Counted from the first letter of the stretch, positions 38,755 through 48,933 are shown. The stretch: DNA of 64,000 nt from Halobacillus mangrovi (GCF_002097535.1 NZ_CP020772.1:2914001-2978000); one strand, 5' to 3'. Notes: generated from the sequence alone by a model not told the origin. A program made the numbers and translations.

Positions 38755-38866
38755 GTAGCGCCCACCTTTATGTATCCAATCTATATAGTAAATATGTGCG
38801 TTTTCTCTTAGGTTCATTGTATCATAAATACAAGAGACATCTGAAATAACAAAAGGAGGTTCTCGC

Positions 38867-39448
38867 ATGTCCCAAGAAATCGAAATTGAATTCAAGAATT
38901 TATTAACTTTGGAAGAATACGAACAAGTCTATCAGTATTTACCATTCAAATCAGTTGAACTTATAGAACAAACCAATTATTATTTTGAATCAGATGATTT
39001 TAAGCTCCGTGAACAGGGTGCTGCTTTACGTATTAGAAAGAAAAATGACCAATGGATGCTCACGTTAAAACAGCCTCACGAAGAAGGTCTTCTTGAAACT
39101 CATGATTCCCTTACGGAAGAGGAAGCAAACTTATGGATACAAAACAAAATGGTTGAAAAGCCTCATACAAAAAAGCAGCTTCGTGAGCTTGATATTTCCG
39201 TAGATGAACTTACGTACCTCGGCTCTTTAACCACTCGCCGTAAAGAATTAGAATTTAAAGAAACAACGGTAGTTATTGACCACAGTTTATATTACGACGA
39301 AGAAGACTTTGAACTTGAAGTCGAAGCTCCTTCCAAACAGCAAGGTGAAGAAGTTTTTGAAGAAATTTTGTCGGCATGCGATATTCCTAAGCGAGAGACA
39401 GATAATAAGATCAGACGCTTTTACAAAGCCAAGCTGAAATCAGAATAG
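38867..39448 (+). CDS. yjbK: CYTH-domain protein YjbK
   Basis: 193 residues. It opens with the CYTH signature IEIEFKNLLT (E-x-E-x-K), with basic/acidic strands and K-Q-P motif (LTLKQP) typical of triphosphate tunnel metalloenzymes, which hydrolyse triphosphates. AAAGGAGG precedes the ATG. Divergent from yjbM, next to a haemoglobin gene. Confidence 0.92.
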   Translation: MSQEIEIEFKNLLTLEEYEQVYQYLPFKSVELIEQTNYYFESDDFKLREQGAALRIRKKNDQWMLTLKQPHEEGLLETHDSLTEEEANLWIQNKMVEKPHTKKQLRELDISVDELTYLGSLTTRRKELEFKETTVVIDHSLYYDEEDFELEVEAPSKQQGEEVFEEILSACDIPKRETDNKIRRFYKAKLKSE

Positions 39449-39502
39449 TTGCCGTAATGATAAGCCATTGCTAAAATGGATAAACAGACAGGAAGGGATT
39501 TT

Positions 39503-39904
39503 ATGCAACAACGACCTGGATCAATCTATGAAGAACTCGGTAAAGAAAAAATCGATGAGCTTGTAGAAGCTTTCTATAAACGTGTAAGTCAACATCCGGA
39601 TTTAATTCCGATCTTTCCCGATGATTTAACAGAGACGATTCGTAAACAAAAACAATTTCTCACACAATTTTTTGGAGGTCCGCCTCTCTATATCGAAGAA
39701 CATGGTCACCCGATGCTGCGTGCAAGACATTTGCCATTCAAAATCACACCCTCAAGACGTGACGCTTGGCTATCTTGCATGTCTGGAGCAATGAATGAAG
39801 CACAGATTGAAGAGCCGTTCCGTTCAGCCATGTTTGAACGATTAACGATGACGGCCAACCACATGATGAATACACCAGAGGACGAGAAAGGAGAATCGAT
39901 GTGA
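39503..39904 (+). CDS. yjbI: Truncated haemoglobin, group II (YjbI)
   Basis: 133 residues of the 2-on-2 globin fold; the [19 protein letters not shown]-terminus, [18 protein letters not shown] with proximal His and Trp, and no signal peptide. In B. subtilis YjbI pairs with YjbH. The ATG at 39503 has GGAAGGG upstream. It ends at the GTG start of spxH (ATGTGA overlap), so coupling is likely. Confidence 0.92.
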   Translation: MQQRPGSIYEELGKEKIDELVEAFYKRVSQHPDLIPIFPDDLTETIRKQKQFLTQFFGGPPLYIEEHGHPMLRARHLPFKITPSRRDAWLSCMSGAMNEAQIEEPFRSAMFERLTMTANHMMNTPEDEKGESM

Positions 39905-40785
39905 GTTGGAAGAGCCTGAGCAGCCATAAAGATACTCAAGGAACAGCAAGCGGCTTTTTTAATCTTCTGAAACGCCCGATTGAAATTTACGTCTTTATCG
40001 ATCCGCTCTGTCCTGAATGTTGGTCACTCGAACCATTTCTAAAAAAACTCACCATCGAATATGGTCGCTTTTTTACTCTCCGCCCGATTATTGGTGGTCA
40101 ATTAGCTTCCTGGAATCAAAATAAGAAAGTAAAACCCGAGAATTTAAAGCAGGCTTGGGATAAAACTGGGTGCCAGACAGGGATGTGCTGTGATGGAGAC
40201 GTATGGCTGGAAAATCCAGTTTCCTCCCCTTTTTCAACCGCTCTTGCTGTGAAAGCAGCTGAATTGCAGGGGAAGAAGGCTGGCATGAGATTTTTACGCA
40301 AGGTTCAAGAATATGTTTTTCTTGAAAAACAGAACATTTCAGATGAAGAAGTATTGATCGAATGCGCAGGTAAGAGCCGCCTGGATGTAGAGGAATTTAA
40401 AAAGGACCTTCATTCAGAAGCTGCAAAAAAAGCCTTACAGTGTGATTTGAAGCTAACAAAAGAAATGGAAGTCGACTCTACTCCGACCATTGTGCTTTTT
40501 AATGAATCTGAGGAAGATGCTGGCCTAAAAATTACGGGGCTTTACTCTTACGACGTATATGTGAAAGTGTTGAAGGAAATGCTTCAGAAAGATCCCAAAC
40601 CAGCGATTAAACCAGAACTTGAGGATTTTCTTCAGCATTTTCGCTTTGTAGCTAATAAGGAAATCGCGGTGGTATATGACTGGAGCGAGCAGCAAGCAAA
40701 AAAAGAGATGAAAAAGCTCGTCCTAAAACAAAAAGTAAGAGAGATTCCAGTAAAGCACGGAGCTTTTTGGGAGTATCTCGGCTGA
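39901..40785 (+). CDS. spxH: ClpXP adaptor SpxH (YjbH)
   Basis: 294 residues of the DsbA-like thioredoxin family: [15 protein letters not shown] (about 31-45) with a C-P-E-C site, a helical insert, then a C-terminal winged/helical domain. It binds Spx and delivers it to ClpXP; disulfide stress releases the block. GTG start with AAAGGAG upstream. Its substrate Spx is encoded at 45945-46340. Confidence 0.93.
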   Translation: MSWKSLSSHKDTQGTASGFFNLLKRPIEIYVFIDPLCPECWSLEPFLKKLTIEYGRFFTLRPIIGGQLASWNQNKKVKPENLKQAWDKTGCQTGMCCDGDVWLENPVSSPFSTALAVKAAELQGKKAGMRFLRKVQEYVFLEKQNISDEEVLIECAGKSRLDVEEFKKDLHSEAAKKALQCDLKLTKEMEVDSTPTIVLFNESEEDAGLKITGLYSYDVYVKVLKEMLQKDPKPAIKPELEDFLQHFRFVANKEIAVVYDWSEQQAKKEMKKLVLKQKVREIPVKHGAFWEYLG

Positions 40786-40788
40786 ACA

Positions 40789-40821
40789 GATTAGCCTCCA
40801 TTAGTGGGGGCTTATTTTTTT
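40789..40821 (+). terminator. Terminator of yjbI-spxH
   Basis: AGCCTCC pairs with GGGGGCT around CATTAG, followed by a T-run. Confidence 0.75.
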
Positions 40822-40899
40822 ACTGTTTCATTAGTGGCTATTTCCCATGTATCAGCTCTTCCCCTTCAACATACTCATGTATAAAGGGGGAATGTCCAC

Positions 40900-41079
40900 A
40901 TGAAGCGTCTAATCTTGTTGCTATGTATCCTCACTCTTATCGTACTTTGCTTTTTCCATTTATTTGCCTTGATGCGCCTATACCCGTTATATATTACCTC
41001 TCCACTCCTCTTCTTTACGATATACTTGACCATCGCTTCCTTTTCCCACCGAAAGACTTTTCGCGGATTTCATAAATAA
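40900..41079 (+). CDS. 59-residue two-span membrane protein
   Basis: Starts MKRLILLLCILTLIVLC and has a second helix (ITSPLLFFTIYLTIA), ending in a basic tail (SHRKTFRGFHK). AAGGGGG is 8 nt before the ATG. No family recognised. It lies between spxH and the convergent pepF. Confidence 0.7.
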   Translation: MKRLILLLCILTLIVLCFFHLFALMRLYPLYITSPLLFFTIYLTIASFSHRKTFRGFHK

Positions 41080-41081
41080 TG

Positions 41082-41114
41082 AACCCACGTGATAAAAAAT
41101 CACGTGGGTTTTCA
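41082..41114. terminator. Bidirectional terminator
   Basis: ACCCACGTGAT pairs with ATCACGTGGGT, T-rich on both sides. Confidence 0.9.
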
Positions 41115-41115
41115 A

Positions 41116-42921
41116 TTATTTCAGGAGTGCTTCCATTTCATTAAGTTTTTCTTCAAAAACATCGAGAGCTGAGAGGATTGGGTCTTTTGAAGTCATATCG
41201 ACTCCAGCACGCTTCAAGACCTCTATCGGATAATCACTGCTTCCTGCTTTAAGGAAACTCTTGTAGCGATCAACGGCTGCCTCACCTTCTGAAAGAATCT
41301 GATCAGCAAGAGCTGTTGCTGCCGCATATCCTGTCGAGTACTGATAAACATAGTATCCCATATAGAAGTGTGGAATCCGTGCCCATTCCAGCCCGATTTT
41401 TTCATCGACGACTATATTGTCACCAAAGTATTTCTTGTTCAAGTCATAGTAAATTTCCGTCAGCTTATCCGCGGTCAAAGCTTCTCCATTTTGAGCCTGG
41501 ATGTGAATCTCATGTTCAAATTCCGCAAACATAGTCTGGCGGAAGACTGTTCCTCTGAAGCCTTCCAAAAAGTTGTTCAGCAAGTATAACTTTTCTTTTT
41601 CACTCTTCGTATTTTTTAGCATATAGTCATTGAGCAATGCTTCATTACACGTGGAAGCCACTTCGGCCACGAAGATCGAATAGTTTCCGTACCGGTAAGG
41701 CTGATTTTTATGCGTGTAATAGCTATGCAAGGAGTGACCAAGCTCGTGAGCAAGCGTAAATAAGTTATTTACGTTATCCTGCCAGTTCATAAGGATATAT
41801 GGATTTGTTCCATAATGACCGGAAGAATAAGCACCGCTTCGTTTTCCTTTATTCTCCACGACATCGATCCAACGGTTTTCAAAGCCTTCTTTAACGATAT
41901 TGACGTACTCTTCACCTAAAGGTTCTAAACCTTTTAATACCTGTTCTTTTGCTTCTTCGTACGAAATTTCCATTTCAGCGTCTTTTACAAGAGGTGTGTA
42001 AATGTCATACATATGAACTTCGTCCAAACCAAGTGTCTCTTTACGAAGCTCTATATAGCGGTGCAGCAACGGAAGGCGTTCATTGACGGCTTCAATTAAA
42101 TTGTCATACACTGTTTCCGGGATATTGTTATTGTTAAGCTTGGCTTGACGTGCCCGATCGTAATTTCTGACAGTGGCGTTAAAATTGTTCTTTTTAACAT
42201 GGCCGCTTAGTGTTGAAGCAAATGTATTTTTGAAGGATCCGAAAGTATCATACATGGCTTCAAATGCAGCTTTCCTTACTTCTCGATCAGATGATTTTAG
42301 AAAACCTACGTACCTGCCGTGAGTCAGATCCACTTCTTCCCCTTCTTCATTTTTAATTGAAGGGAATGTAAGGTCCGCATTATTCAGTGCTCCAAAAGTT
42401 TGTGAAGGATTCGACCCAATTTCAGAAAAACCTGCGAGAAGCTTTTCTTCTTTTTCACTAAGTACATGCGGGCGCTGGCGGCTGATTTCATCCAGCGTAT
42501 GAGAATATTCCTTAAGAGGCTCATAATCCTTTATGAATTGCTTAATTTTCTCTTCAGGAAGACTTAGGATCTCAGGCACAATAAAGCTCATCGATGAAGC
42601 AATTTTCGTATATAGGCTTTCTGCCTTCGCGTTCATCTCCTGATAATGAGAATTTGTTGTATCCTGATCATTTCTCATATGGGCATAGGTATAAAGCAAA
42701 CCGATTTTATTAGAAAGCTTATCTTGAAAGGCTAACAGGTTGTAAAGATTTTCACCTGACTCATCAAGCGTCCCTCGATATTGGTCAAGCTCAGGCAAAA
42801 GCTGTTTAATATTCTCAAGTTCTTTATACCATTCTTCATCTGTAGCGAATATTTCTTCAAGATTCCACGTTTTTTCAACTGGAACTTCATCTCTTTTTGG
42901 TAATTCTTTAGTAGAAGCCAT
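41116..42921 (-). CDS. pepF: Oligoendopeptidase F
   Basis: 601-residue cytosolic M3-family metallopeptidase. The zinc motif HELGH (about residue 390) lies in LAHELGHSLHSYYT, with the third ligand Glu ca. 25 residues on. It starts MASTKELPKRDEV; the ATG at 42921 has AAAGGAGG upstream. It degrades oligopeptides of 7-17 residues, including Opp-imported ones. The gene order coiA-pepF is the B. subtilis yjbF-yjbG order. Confidence 0.95.
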   Translation of the reverse strand: MASTKELPKRDEVPVEKTWNLEEIFATDEEWYKELENIKQLLPELDQYRGTLDESGENLYNLLAFQDKLSNKIGLLYTYAHMRNDQDTTNSHYQEMNAKAESLYTKIASSMSFIVPEILSLPEEKIKQFIKDYEPLKEYSHTLDEISRQRPHVLSEKEEKLLAGFSEIGSNPSQTFGALNNADLTFPSIKNEEGEEVDLTHGRYVGFLKSSDREVRKAAFEAMYDTFGSFKNTFASTLSGHVKKNNFNATVRNYDRARQAKLNNNNIPETVYDNLIEAVNERLPLLHRYIELRKETLGLDEVHMYDIYTPLVKDAEMEISYEEAKEQVLKGLEPLGEEYVNIVKEGFENRWIDVVENKGKRSGAYSSGHYGTNPYILMNWQDNVNNLFTLAHELGHSLHSYYTHKNQPYRYGNYSIFVAEVASTCNEALLNDYMLKNTKSEKEKLYLLNNFLEGFRGTVFRQTMFAEFEHEIHIQAQNGEALTADKLTEIYYDLNKKYFGDNIVVDEKIGLEWARIPHFYMGYYVYQYSTGYAAATALADQILSEGEAAVDRYKSFLKAGSSDYPIEVLKRAGVDMTSKDPILSALDVFEEKLNEMEALLK

Positions 42922-42988
42922 AAACATCCTCCTTTATTTAATCGTTCCCCTAAGAAAGTTCTCGACTTAGGGAACAAACCCTGCTAAA

Positions 42989-44131
42989 TTATGAATTCTT
43001 TGTAAATTTTTTTAACTGATTTATCAAATTTTTGTCATCTTCGAGGGCATTCTTCATATTTTGATGAAAAATTATATCTTTTTTCTTTACCCATTGGTTT
43101 TGATTAATCTTTTTAAGCACTCCCAAGCCATCTAATAAATTTACATATTGCATAGTTACATCTACTTGATACTGGTTGATTGTCGGTGGAGTAAAGATGG
43201 ACGGAAATTGACCAATTTCACCAACAGACTTTTTCATAAAATGGTCCATGAGCAGACGGGTCTGCCAAATATAGGGCTTCATATTAAGAGAAAGCTGGCC
43301 AGGAACCGGTAAATAACAGACCGATGGAATGAGTGAAAAGTGATGTCCGTTTAGGTAAACATATTGTCTAAATTGATATTCAAGAGAACTAACTTTTGCC
43401 TTGTATCGAGTTCGGTAATTATATAATAGCTTTTCCCATGAATGGGTCAGAGGATACTTTAAAGAAGATTTTTTGGAGTTAAATAATTGAGGAAATTTAA
43501 AGGATGGGAGTGGATAATCATTAACTATTCCATAAACAAATGGTTTCCCTGTGTAATGAAGATTTGAAAGCACGATCATTTGTTTTCGATCAGGGTCATA
43601 AAAATATAAGTGAAAATGATCATTGAAATAATAAAGGAAAGACCGTAAAAAGTCATTCAAAAGAAAATTACGGTGACTTTGCTGTTTTAGATGGTTGATA
43701 CCCAAAATCCATAAAGGAAAAATTCCTTCCTTAAGATAGGCTTGGTTACGCTTAGTGATCTCTTTTATAGAAATAGCAGAGCACTGATACTCAAGTGCAA
43801 TTTTTTTCTCTCTAAAAGTGAGGAGAATATCCGGCCGCTGTTGAATTTCTTTTACATAAACTTCTAATTCTACGTTGTAGGACTGCCTTTTCATCCAGTG
43901 GTATAGGTCCCATTTTCCTGCCTCATGAGCGACTGATTCTCCTTTATATAGAACGCAGTTACTCTTCGGAAAATGGGCAAAATGAGGAGCCACCTTAGGT
44001 CCAGCCCTAATCAGCAACCTTTCATGACAATTCGGACAGTGAAAAGTGTCGGATTTGATTTGGCGGAGTTCATCCATTGTCAGTTGATACAAAGATGTCA
44101 ACTCCCCATGATGATTGACGGCATAATACAA
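42989..44131 (-). CDS. coiA: CoiA-like competence protein
   Basis: 380 residues. A zinc-finger-like CPNCHERLLIRAGPKVAPHFAHF segment is followed by the predicted nuclease domain (HEAGKWDLYHWMKRQ ... RPDILLTFREKKIALEYQCS; catalytic D/E-x-K). The TTG at 44131 has GAAGGAGGTGG at 7 nt, a much better ribosome site than the ATG at 44164, and gives the family N-terminus YYAVNHHGEL. CoiA acts in processing imported DNA during transformation in streptococci; its Bacillus role is less clear. Confidence 0.88.
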   Translation of the reverse strand: MYYAVNHHGELTSLYQLTMDELRQIKSDTFHCPNCHERLLIRAGPKVAPHFAHFPKSNCVLYKGESVAHEAGKWDLYHWMKRQSYNVELEVYVKEIQQRPDILLTFREKKIALEYQCSAISIKEITKRNQAYLKEGIFPLWILGINHLKQQSHRNFLLNDFLRSFLYYFNDHFHLYFYDPDRKQMIVLSNLHYTGKPFVYGIVNDYPLPSFKFPQLFNSKKSSLKYPLTHSWEKLLYNYRTRYKAKVSSLEYQFRQYVYLNGHHFSLIPSVCYLPVPGQLSLNMKPYIWQTRLLMDHFMKKSVGEIGQFPSIFTPPTINQYQVDVTMQYVNLLDGLGVLKKINQNQWVKKKDIIFHQNMKNALEDDKNLINQLKKFTKNS

Positions 44132-44226
44132 TCCACCACCTCCTTCTTTTACACTATTCGACATGAACCATTATTTTCCTCCTAAAACAAAAAAATAAGC
44201 ACACAGGAGGTGTGCTTGTAGAATGA

Positions 44227-44928
44227 TTAATCAACTGGAAAATATTCTTTCACCGATTGTAAAGCATGTTCAGAGAAAATCACTTTCCCATATTCTTCAA
44301 GTCGATGAACGGTGATGGATGACTCAATTCCAAATTCCATCAGCTGACTTAAAATATTTTCTTGTTCGTCATCACTCATATTTTCATCAGTGAACTGAAT
44401 ATATAAATAGTACTTATCTTCAAAATGGAATAAACGCAAATCAAGGGATTCATCCAGAGACAAATAGTGACTCAATTGAATGACATCTTCAAACTCATTG
44501 AACTTGAGTGTAAAAGTAAGTGGTTCTTCGGAATAATCATTCAAATCCTCTTCGTCATCGTGGTCGTTATCATCCGTTTGAGACTGATTAAATTTATCAT
44601 CTAGCAAAGATTCCAGTTTTTCATCGACCGGTACATCAATCGCTTTACCATCATCATTAGGTAGTTCCAGCTTTTGCCCGTCTTGGGAAACTTGAGCCTT
44701 CGTTACGATGACTTCTAAGCCTTTGTCCATAGCCTGAACTTGGATCCAAAGCGGACCATCGGCCTGGAAATTTTCCTGGTCATTGACTTCATCCATCATT
44801 TCCCAGAAAAGCTGTTCACTTCGTTCACGGTTATACCAGATTTCTTCTCTGTCGAAACCGCGTTGTTCAACGTCCTGGTAGGACACATAAAACTTAACAG
44901 TGTTTTCATTGATACGTTCTATTTCCAT
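44227..44928 (-). CDS. mecA: Adaptor protein MecA
   Basis: 233 residues. The N-terminal ComK/substrate-binding part (EIERINENTVKFYVSYQDVEQRGFDREEIW), an acidic linker (around 115-140), and the C-terminal ClpC-binding part ending YFPVD are typical. MecA delivers ComK and other proteins to ClpCP. The ATG at 44928 has AAGGGAGAGA upstream. It precedes coiA on the same strand. Confidence 0.94.
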   Translation of the reverse strand: MEIERINENTVKFYVSYQDVEQRGFDREEIWYNRERSEQLFWEMMDEVNDQENFQADGPLWIQVQAMDKGLEVIVTKAQVSQDGQKLELPNDDGKAIDVPVDEKLESLLDDKFNQSQTDDNDHDDEEDLNDYSEEPLTFTLKFNEFEDVIQLSHYLSLDESLDLRLFHFEDKYYLYIQFTDENMSDDEQENILSQLMEFGIESSITVHRLEEYGKVIFSEHALQSVKEYFPVD

Positions 44929-45228
44929 ACGTCTCTCTCCCTTCATAACATGTTTTAAGGGGGAAGGGAACACTCACCCTTTTAAGTTCGCTTATAAGAA
45001 CCTTACCCGTTAGGTCAAAGCTTCAACCATCTTGATGTTTTGTTTAAGGGTTGATGTACTTCTATTGTATGACAGTGAAAGCCAAATGGAAAACAAATTG
45101 CTTTAATTCAGCATATGACCCTATTCTCGTGAATGCTTTCGTTTATCTCGGCATATCTTTTTATAGGTTGGGTTCCTATTTTAGCCTATTCTTCAATGTT
45201 TGTCACTACATAGTAGGAGGATTTCTTA

Positions 45229-45897
45229 ATGAATTTGGACATGCTCGAACCCATACTCATCATCATTAGTATTGATATCATTTTAGGCGGAGATAATGCC
45301 GTGGTCATTGCATTAGCCAGTCGCAATCTTCCGCCTGAACAAAGAAACAAGGCCATTTTTTTAGGGACAGGTTTAGCTATTGCAGCAAGAATTTTGTTAA
45401 CCACCGTCGCTCTTTATCTTCTCCAAATACCCTTTCTTCAATTAATCGGAGGATTGCTTCTTTTTTACATAGCACTGAAGCTGCTGACGGATGAAGATGA
45501 CAACCAACAGATCAACGCAGGCGACAGCCTAATGGCAGCAGTCAAAACCATCGTTTTTGCAGATATCGTCATGGGTTTTGATAATGTGCTTGCTATCGCT
45601 GGTGCTTCACATAACAACATCGCTTTAGTTATTATGGGATTGTTGGTGTCTGTTCCTATTATTGTCTGGGGAAGCCGTTTTATCCTGATGCTGATGGACC
45701 GTTTTCCAATGCTCATTTATTTCGGAGCAGGTATTCTCGCTTATACAGCAGCTGAAATGGTGCTAGAAGACAGCTATGTTCTTCATGTTCTTTATGAATA
45801 TCCAATGATTAAGGATTGGCTTCCAATTCTCGGCGTTGTTGCAACGATTAGTACCGGTTATTTCGTTAATAAGAAAAGAGAAGACGCAGCAGCCTGA
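45229..45897 (+). CDS. yjbE: TerC-family membrane protein YjbE
   Basis: 222 residues, about seven membrane helices. Conserved acidic motifs DIILGGDNAVVIALA and ADIVMGFDNVLAIAG form the usual internal repeat; these Asp/Asn residues bind metal. TerC proteins export Mn2+ in Bacillus. I saw no yybP-ykoY riboswitch in the 300 bp upstream. TAGGAGG precedes the ATG. Confidence 0.92.
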   Translation: MNLDMLEPILIIISIDIILGGDNAVVIALASRNLPPEQRNKAIFLGTGLAIAARILLTTVALYLLQIPFLQLIGGLLLFYIALKLLTDEDDNQQINAGDSLMAAVKTIVFADIVMGFDNVLAIAGASHNNIALVIMGLLVSVPIIVWGSRFILMLMDRFPMLIYFGAGILAYTAAEMVLEDSYVLHVLYEYPMIKDWLPILGVVATISTGYFVNKKREDAAA

Positions 45898-45904
45898 ATA
45901 ACCT

Positions 45905-45942
45905 AAAAAAAAGCTGTGGCCGGATCCGGCCACAGCTTTTTG
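45905..45942. terminator. Bidirectional terminator between yjbE and spx
   Basis: AAAAAGCTGTGGCCGGAT is followed by its perfect complement. Confidence 0.93.
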
Positions 45943-45944
45943 TA

Positions 45945-46340
45945 TTAATTGACTAAGCGTTGCGCTTCTTTCAGTTGGAACGTTCGTACGCTTCTAGGCA
46001 AGAAGCGACGGATTTCATCTTCGTTGTATCCAACTTGCAATCGTTTGTCATCAATGATGATCGGACGACGCAATAGTCCAGGATTTTCTTGTATGAGATC
46101 AAAAAGCTCCTGCATTGGAAGTTGATCAAAATCAACTTTTAACTTTTGGAATACTTTAGAACGAGTTGAAATAATCTCTTCCGTTCCATCTTCAGTCATT
46201 CGCAATATTTCCTTGATTTCGTCTAAAGTTAGCGGCTCAGAGAAAATATTTCTCTCTGTGTATGCGATATCGTGCTCTTCGAGCCACGCTTTCGCTTTAC
46301 GGCATGATGTACAACTAGGTGAGGTATAAAGTGTTACCAT
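45945..46340 (-). CDS. spx: Transcriptional regulator Spx
   Basis: 131 residues, ArsC/thioredoxin fold. The redox switch C10-x-x-C13 is in [33 protein letters not shown] is the conserved RNA-polymerase alpha-CTD contacting half. It controls the thiol-stress response. GAGGAGTG precedes the ATG. Degraded by ClpXP with SpxH. Confidence 0.97.
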   Translation of the reverse strand: MVTLYTSPSCTSCRKAKAWLEEHDIAYTERNIFSEPLTLDEIKEILRMTEDGTEEIISTRSKVFQKLKVDFDQLPMQELFDLIQENPGLLRRPIIIDDKRLQVGYNEDEIRRFLPRSVRTFQLKEAQRLVN

Positions 46341-46585
46341 ACAGAAACTTCACTCCTCAATATATTATGGTAAAATTTTGATTCCTTATTACTTTAAAAT
46401 CAATATAATTTAACCTTGATTCTACTATATCACACTTGTCAAGTAATATCTATATTTCTTTAATAAAATCGGACAATGTAATTGTTTTTCACCTAATGCA
46501 GTACACTATTCCACATTTTAATCTCGTTTAAACCTCTTTTTTTATTTTTTTATTCTGTGATGCATTTTCAACTAAATGAATTCAT

Positions 46586-46616
46586 TGAAAATACCCACCC
46601 GTAAACAGGTGGGTGT
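46586..46616 (-). terminator. Terminator of yjbC
   Basis: ACCCACC pairs with GGTGGGT around GTAAACA; T-rich end on the minus strand. It separates yjbC from spx, which has its own promoter. Confidence 0.82.
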
Positions 46617-46620
46617 TACT

Positions 46621-47214
46621 TTAAACGTTTTTCGTTTTATCCAATTCATTAAGAATGTTTTCAGATTCACGCTCATCATCGATAGAAAGTACTTCATCGA
46701 CAGGCTGGTATGATTTCCCGTAGAACTCTTCATCTTTATACGTGTGAATTTGGGTGTACATCTGTTTCATCTTATCATATATTTCTTCTTCAGAAGAATC
46801 TTCAGGAGACCAATATAGAATTTCCATTTGATTGACTTCGTTTGTCGCTAACGAACGTCTTGTATAACCGATCGATTGCGCATGCTTGAAGCCTTCACGT
46901 TGATAAAAACGTAGACGCTTTTCTGTATCCGTTTCATCATAGTCGACAGGCTCTACTTCAAGAATGATCGGCTTCCCTTTTGCTTTCATTTTCTCGATGA
47001 GTTTATGGCCAAGTCCTTGACCCCGAGCATTAGTGGAAACGTATACATAATCAATAAAAATAAAAGTATCAAATTCTGCATACATCAGAACATGATTTTC
47101 GCCTTCATCTTTGTAATAAAGGTCACTTTTTTCCTTTAGTAACGCTTCCATATGCTCCTTTGATTTCATTTCCTCTACCGGAAAATATTCGTTCAGCTTT
47201 TCATACCAATTCAT
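46621..47214 (-). CDS. yjbC: GNAT-family acetyltransferase YjbC
   Basis: 197 residues. The acetyl-CoA motif lies in VYVSTNARGQGLGHKLIEKM (about 58-77). A C-terminal acidic extension is typical of YjbC, which sits upstream of spx in B. subtilis. AAGGGAG precedes the ATG. The acceptor is unknown. Confidence 0.9.
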   Translation of the reverse strand: MNWYEKLNEYFPVEEMKSKEHMEALLKEKSDLYYKDEGENHVLMYAEFDTFIFIDYVYVSTNARGQGLGHKLIEKMKAKGKPIILEVEPVDYDETDTEKRLRFYQREGFKHAQSIGYTRRSLATNEVNQMEILYWSPEDSSEEEIYDKMKQMYTQIHTYKDEEFYGKSYQPVDEVLSIDDERESENILNELDKTKNV

Positions 47215-47360
47215 TGATCTACTCCCTTATCATTAGTCATTATTAATTATACCTGACTTTCCGTGCATTGTTAAATTGACCGAAAGTTCCCATTAGGTAC
47301 AGTTCCCTATTTAGGATAAAAATAAACAAGGAATGGCTATATAACGCCACTCCTGCTGTT

Positions 47361-48572
47361 TTAATTCGTCGGTGTGTAATCGACGTTTGGTGTATAATTA
47401 TTTCCAGCATTCCAAATCAAGTATTCATCGATTCCATTTTCTTTAAGAGCTTTTATTTGAGTTTCCACTTCAGCTTTTCCGTATTGCTTCGTTGGTCCTG
47501 AATACAACCATGGCGCTTCAAAGTCCTGAATCCATGGTCTAGATGTCGGCTTATTCTCCAATTTACTTAGAACCTCGTTTTCAACTTTTGCATATTCACT
47601 AACCAAACGGTAAGGTTCTGCATCAGGTTTTGAAATACCAAAGTATGGTCCCCAGTGACTTGGGTATATCATTGAAGAAATAACATCGACGTTGCTAGAG
47701 ATCTTAGAGAAATTCTGACCGATATTCGGAGCCTCAGGGATTGTAGCAGAGTAACCGAAGATATCTACTGATACATCCACATCATAATTGCTCAGGCCTT
47801 CTTTCGCATAAGCTACAAAATCCGTGACTGCTTTAACACGCTTTTGTACTTCCTCCATTTCAAGGTTTGCATAATCTCCTTGATTGTATTCAAGGACATC
47901 GTCACGATTTCCAAACCCTTCAGGGAACCTTACATAATCAAACTGGATCTCCTGAAAGCCCATTTCCGAAGCCATTTTAGCAATCTCTAGATTGTAATCC
48001 CATACTTCCTTCATAAAAGGATTCACGAAAGCTTCTCCCCGTCCATTGACCCATACCTTACCGTTCTGAGTATAAGACAGGTCCGGGCGTTCTTTAGCGA
48101 GTAGAGAATCTTTGAACACAACTACACGCGCTATAGGATATATTCCCTTTTTCTCTAGTTCTTTCAGCATTTCTCTTGGATCATCTATGTACGATTCAGC
48201 AATATCTGCATATTTATCGTCTTCTGGTTCGAAGGTCAGGTTTCCATGGTCCTCCTTAATATCAATAACCATAGCATTTAAATCAGTAGAGTCGACTAGT
48301 TCTGTCAGCTCACTCATTTTTTTACCGCCGGCTGATGGACCTGTCACATAAATGCCTCTGACAGCGTCGGGATATTCAAAATCGAGACCTGAATCATAAA
48401 CAAATCTCGCCGCCGGATCCGGGACCTTTAGCGCCGTTAACTCCACTGGCTTCTTCGTCAACAATTGAATTTCTTTTGCACTTTCTCCTTCTTCTGCGCT
48501 CACCGTTCCTAAAGGTAAGGTCAAAAGGAGCATGCTAGAGAAAATCAAAACACAAAGTTGTCTTTTCCCCAT
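47361..48572 (-). CDS. Secreted putative glycoside hydrolase (DUF4015)
   Basis: 403 residues with a Sec signal peptide (cleavage after about residue 26, VSAEEG). From about residue 70 the TIM-barrel part of the DUF4015/GH13-like family is visible: GIYVTGPSAGG, VIDIKEDHG, ARVVVFKD, FDYVRFPEG, and SSMIYPSHWG. Members are extracellular and thought to act on cell-surface glycans. Flanked by palindromic repeats on its upstream side; no operon partner. Confidence 0.85.
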   Translation of the reverse strand: MGKRQLCVLIFSSMLLLTLPLGTVSAEEGESAKEIQLLTKKPVELTALKVPDPAARFVYDSGLDFEYPDAVRGIYVTGPSAGGKKMSELTELVDSTDLNAMVIDIKEDHGNLTFEPEDDKYADIAESYIDDPREMLKELEKKGIYPIARVVVFKDSLLAKERPDLSYTQNGKVWVNGRGEAFVNPFMKEVWDYNLEIAKMASEMGFQEIQFDYVRFPEGFGNRDDVLEYNQGDYANLEMEEVQKRVKAVTDFVAYAKEGLSNYDVDVSVDIFGYSATIPEAPNIGQNFSKISSNVDVISSMIYPSHWGPYFGISKPDAEPYRLVSEYAKVENEVLSKLENKPTSRPWIQDFEAPWLYSGPTKQYGKAEVETQIKALKENGIDEYLIWNAGNNYTPNVDYTPTN

Positions 48573-48813
48573 TTACATCCTACTTTCCTATTATATATTT
48601 TCCTTTTTATTATATAAGACGAGACTTTCTAGGAACAGGTTTATTTTTCAATTTTTCCCTATTCTCATGATAATACTACTAATTACCTATTATCCATTAG
48701 TGAAGATACTAATCACTCATTGGAAAAAAGCTGCATTCTTCAACAATATAGCAGAATAGTTGAATACTCGATTTCGGGGTACTGTGAGCTTTCCGTTGCC
48801 CAAAGTAGAATTT

Positions 48814-48933
48814 GGAGGTCCGAGAAATCACTCGCTTTCCGTGGGCATGTGCTGAGCCTCCTCGAGCTAAAGCTCTCCGGGGTCTAACCTATCATGTTCA
48901 TCCCACAGGAGTCTCGCGATTTCTCGGACCTCC
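48814..48933 (-). repeat. Palindromic element, copy D (subtype 2)
   Basis: 120 bp bounded by a perfect 16-bp inverted repeat (GGAGGTCCGAGAAATC). On the minus strand the core reads GCGAGACTCCTGTGGGATGA, then AGACCCCGGA, GAGGAGGCTCA and GCCCACGGAAAGCGAGTG, close to copy B. Confidence 0.88.

Noticed and set aside
44930..45228. yybP-ykoY manganese riboswitch before yjbE
   Set aside because: No paired L1/L3 consensus found in the 300 bp upstream.
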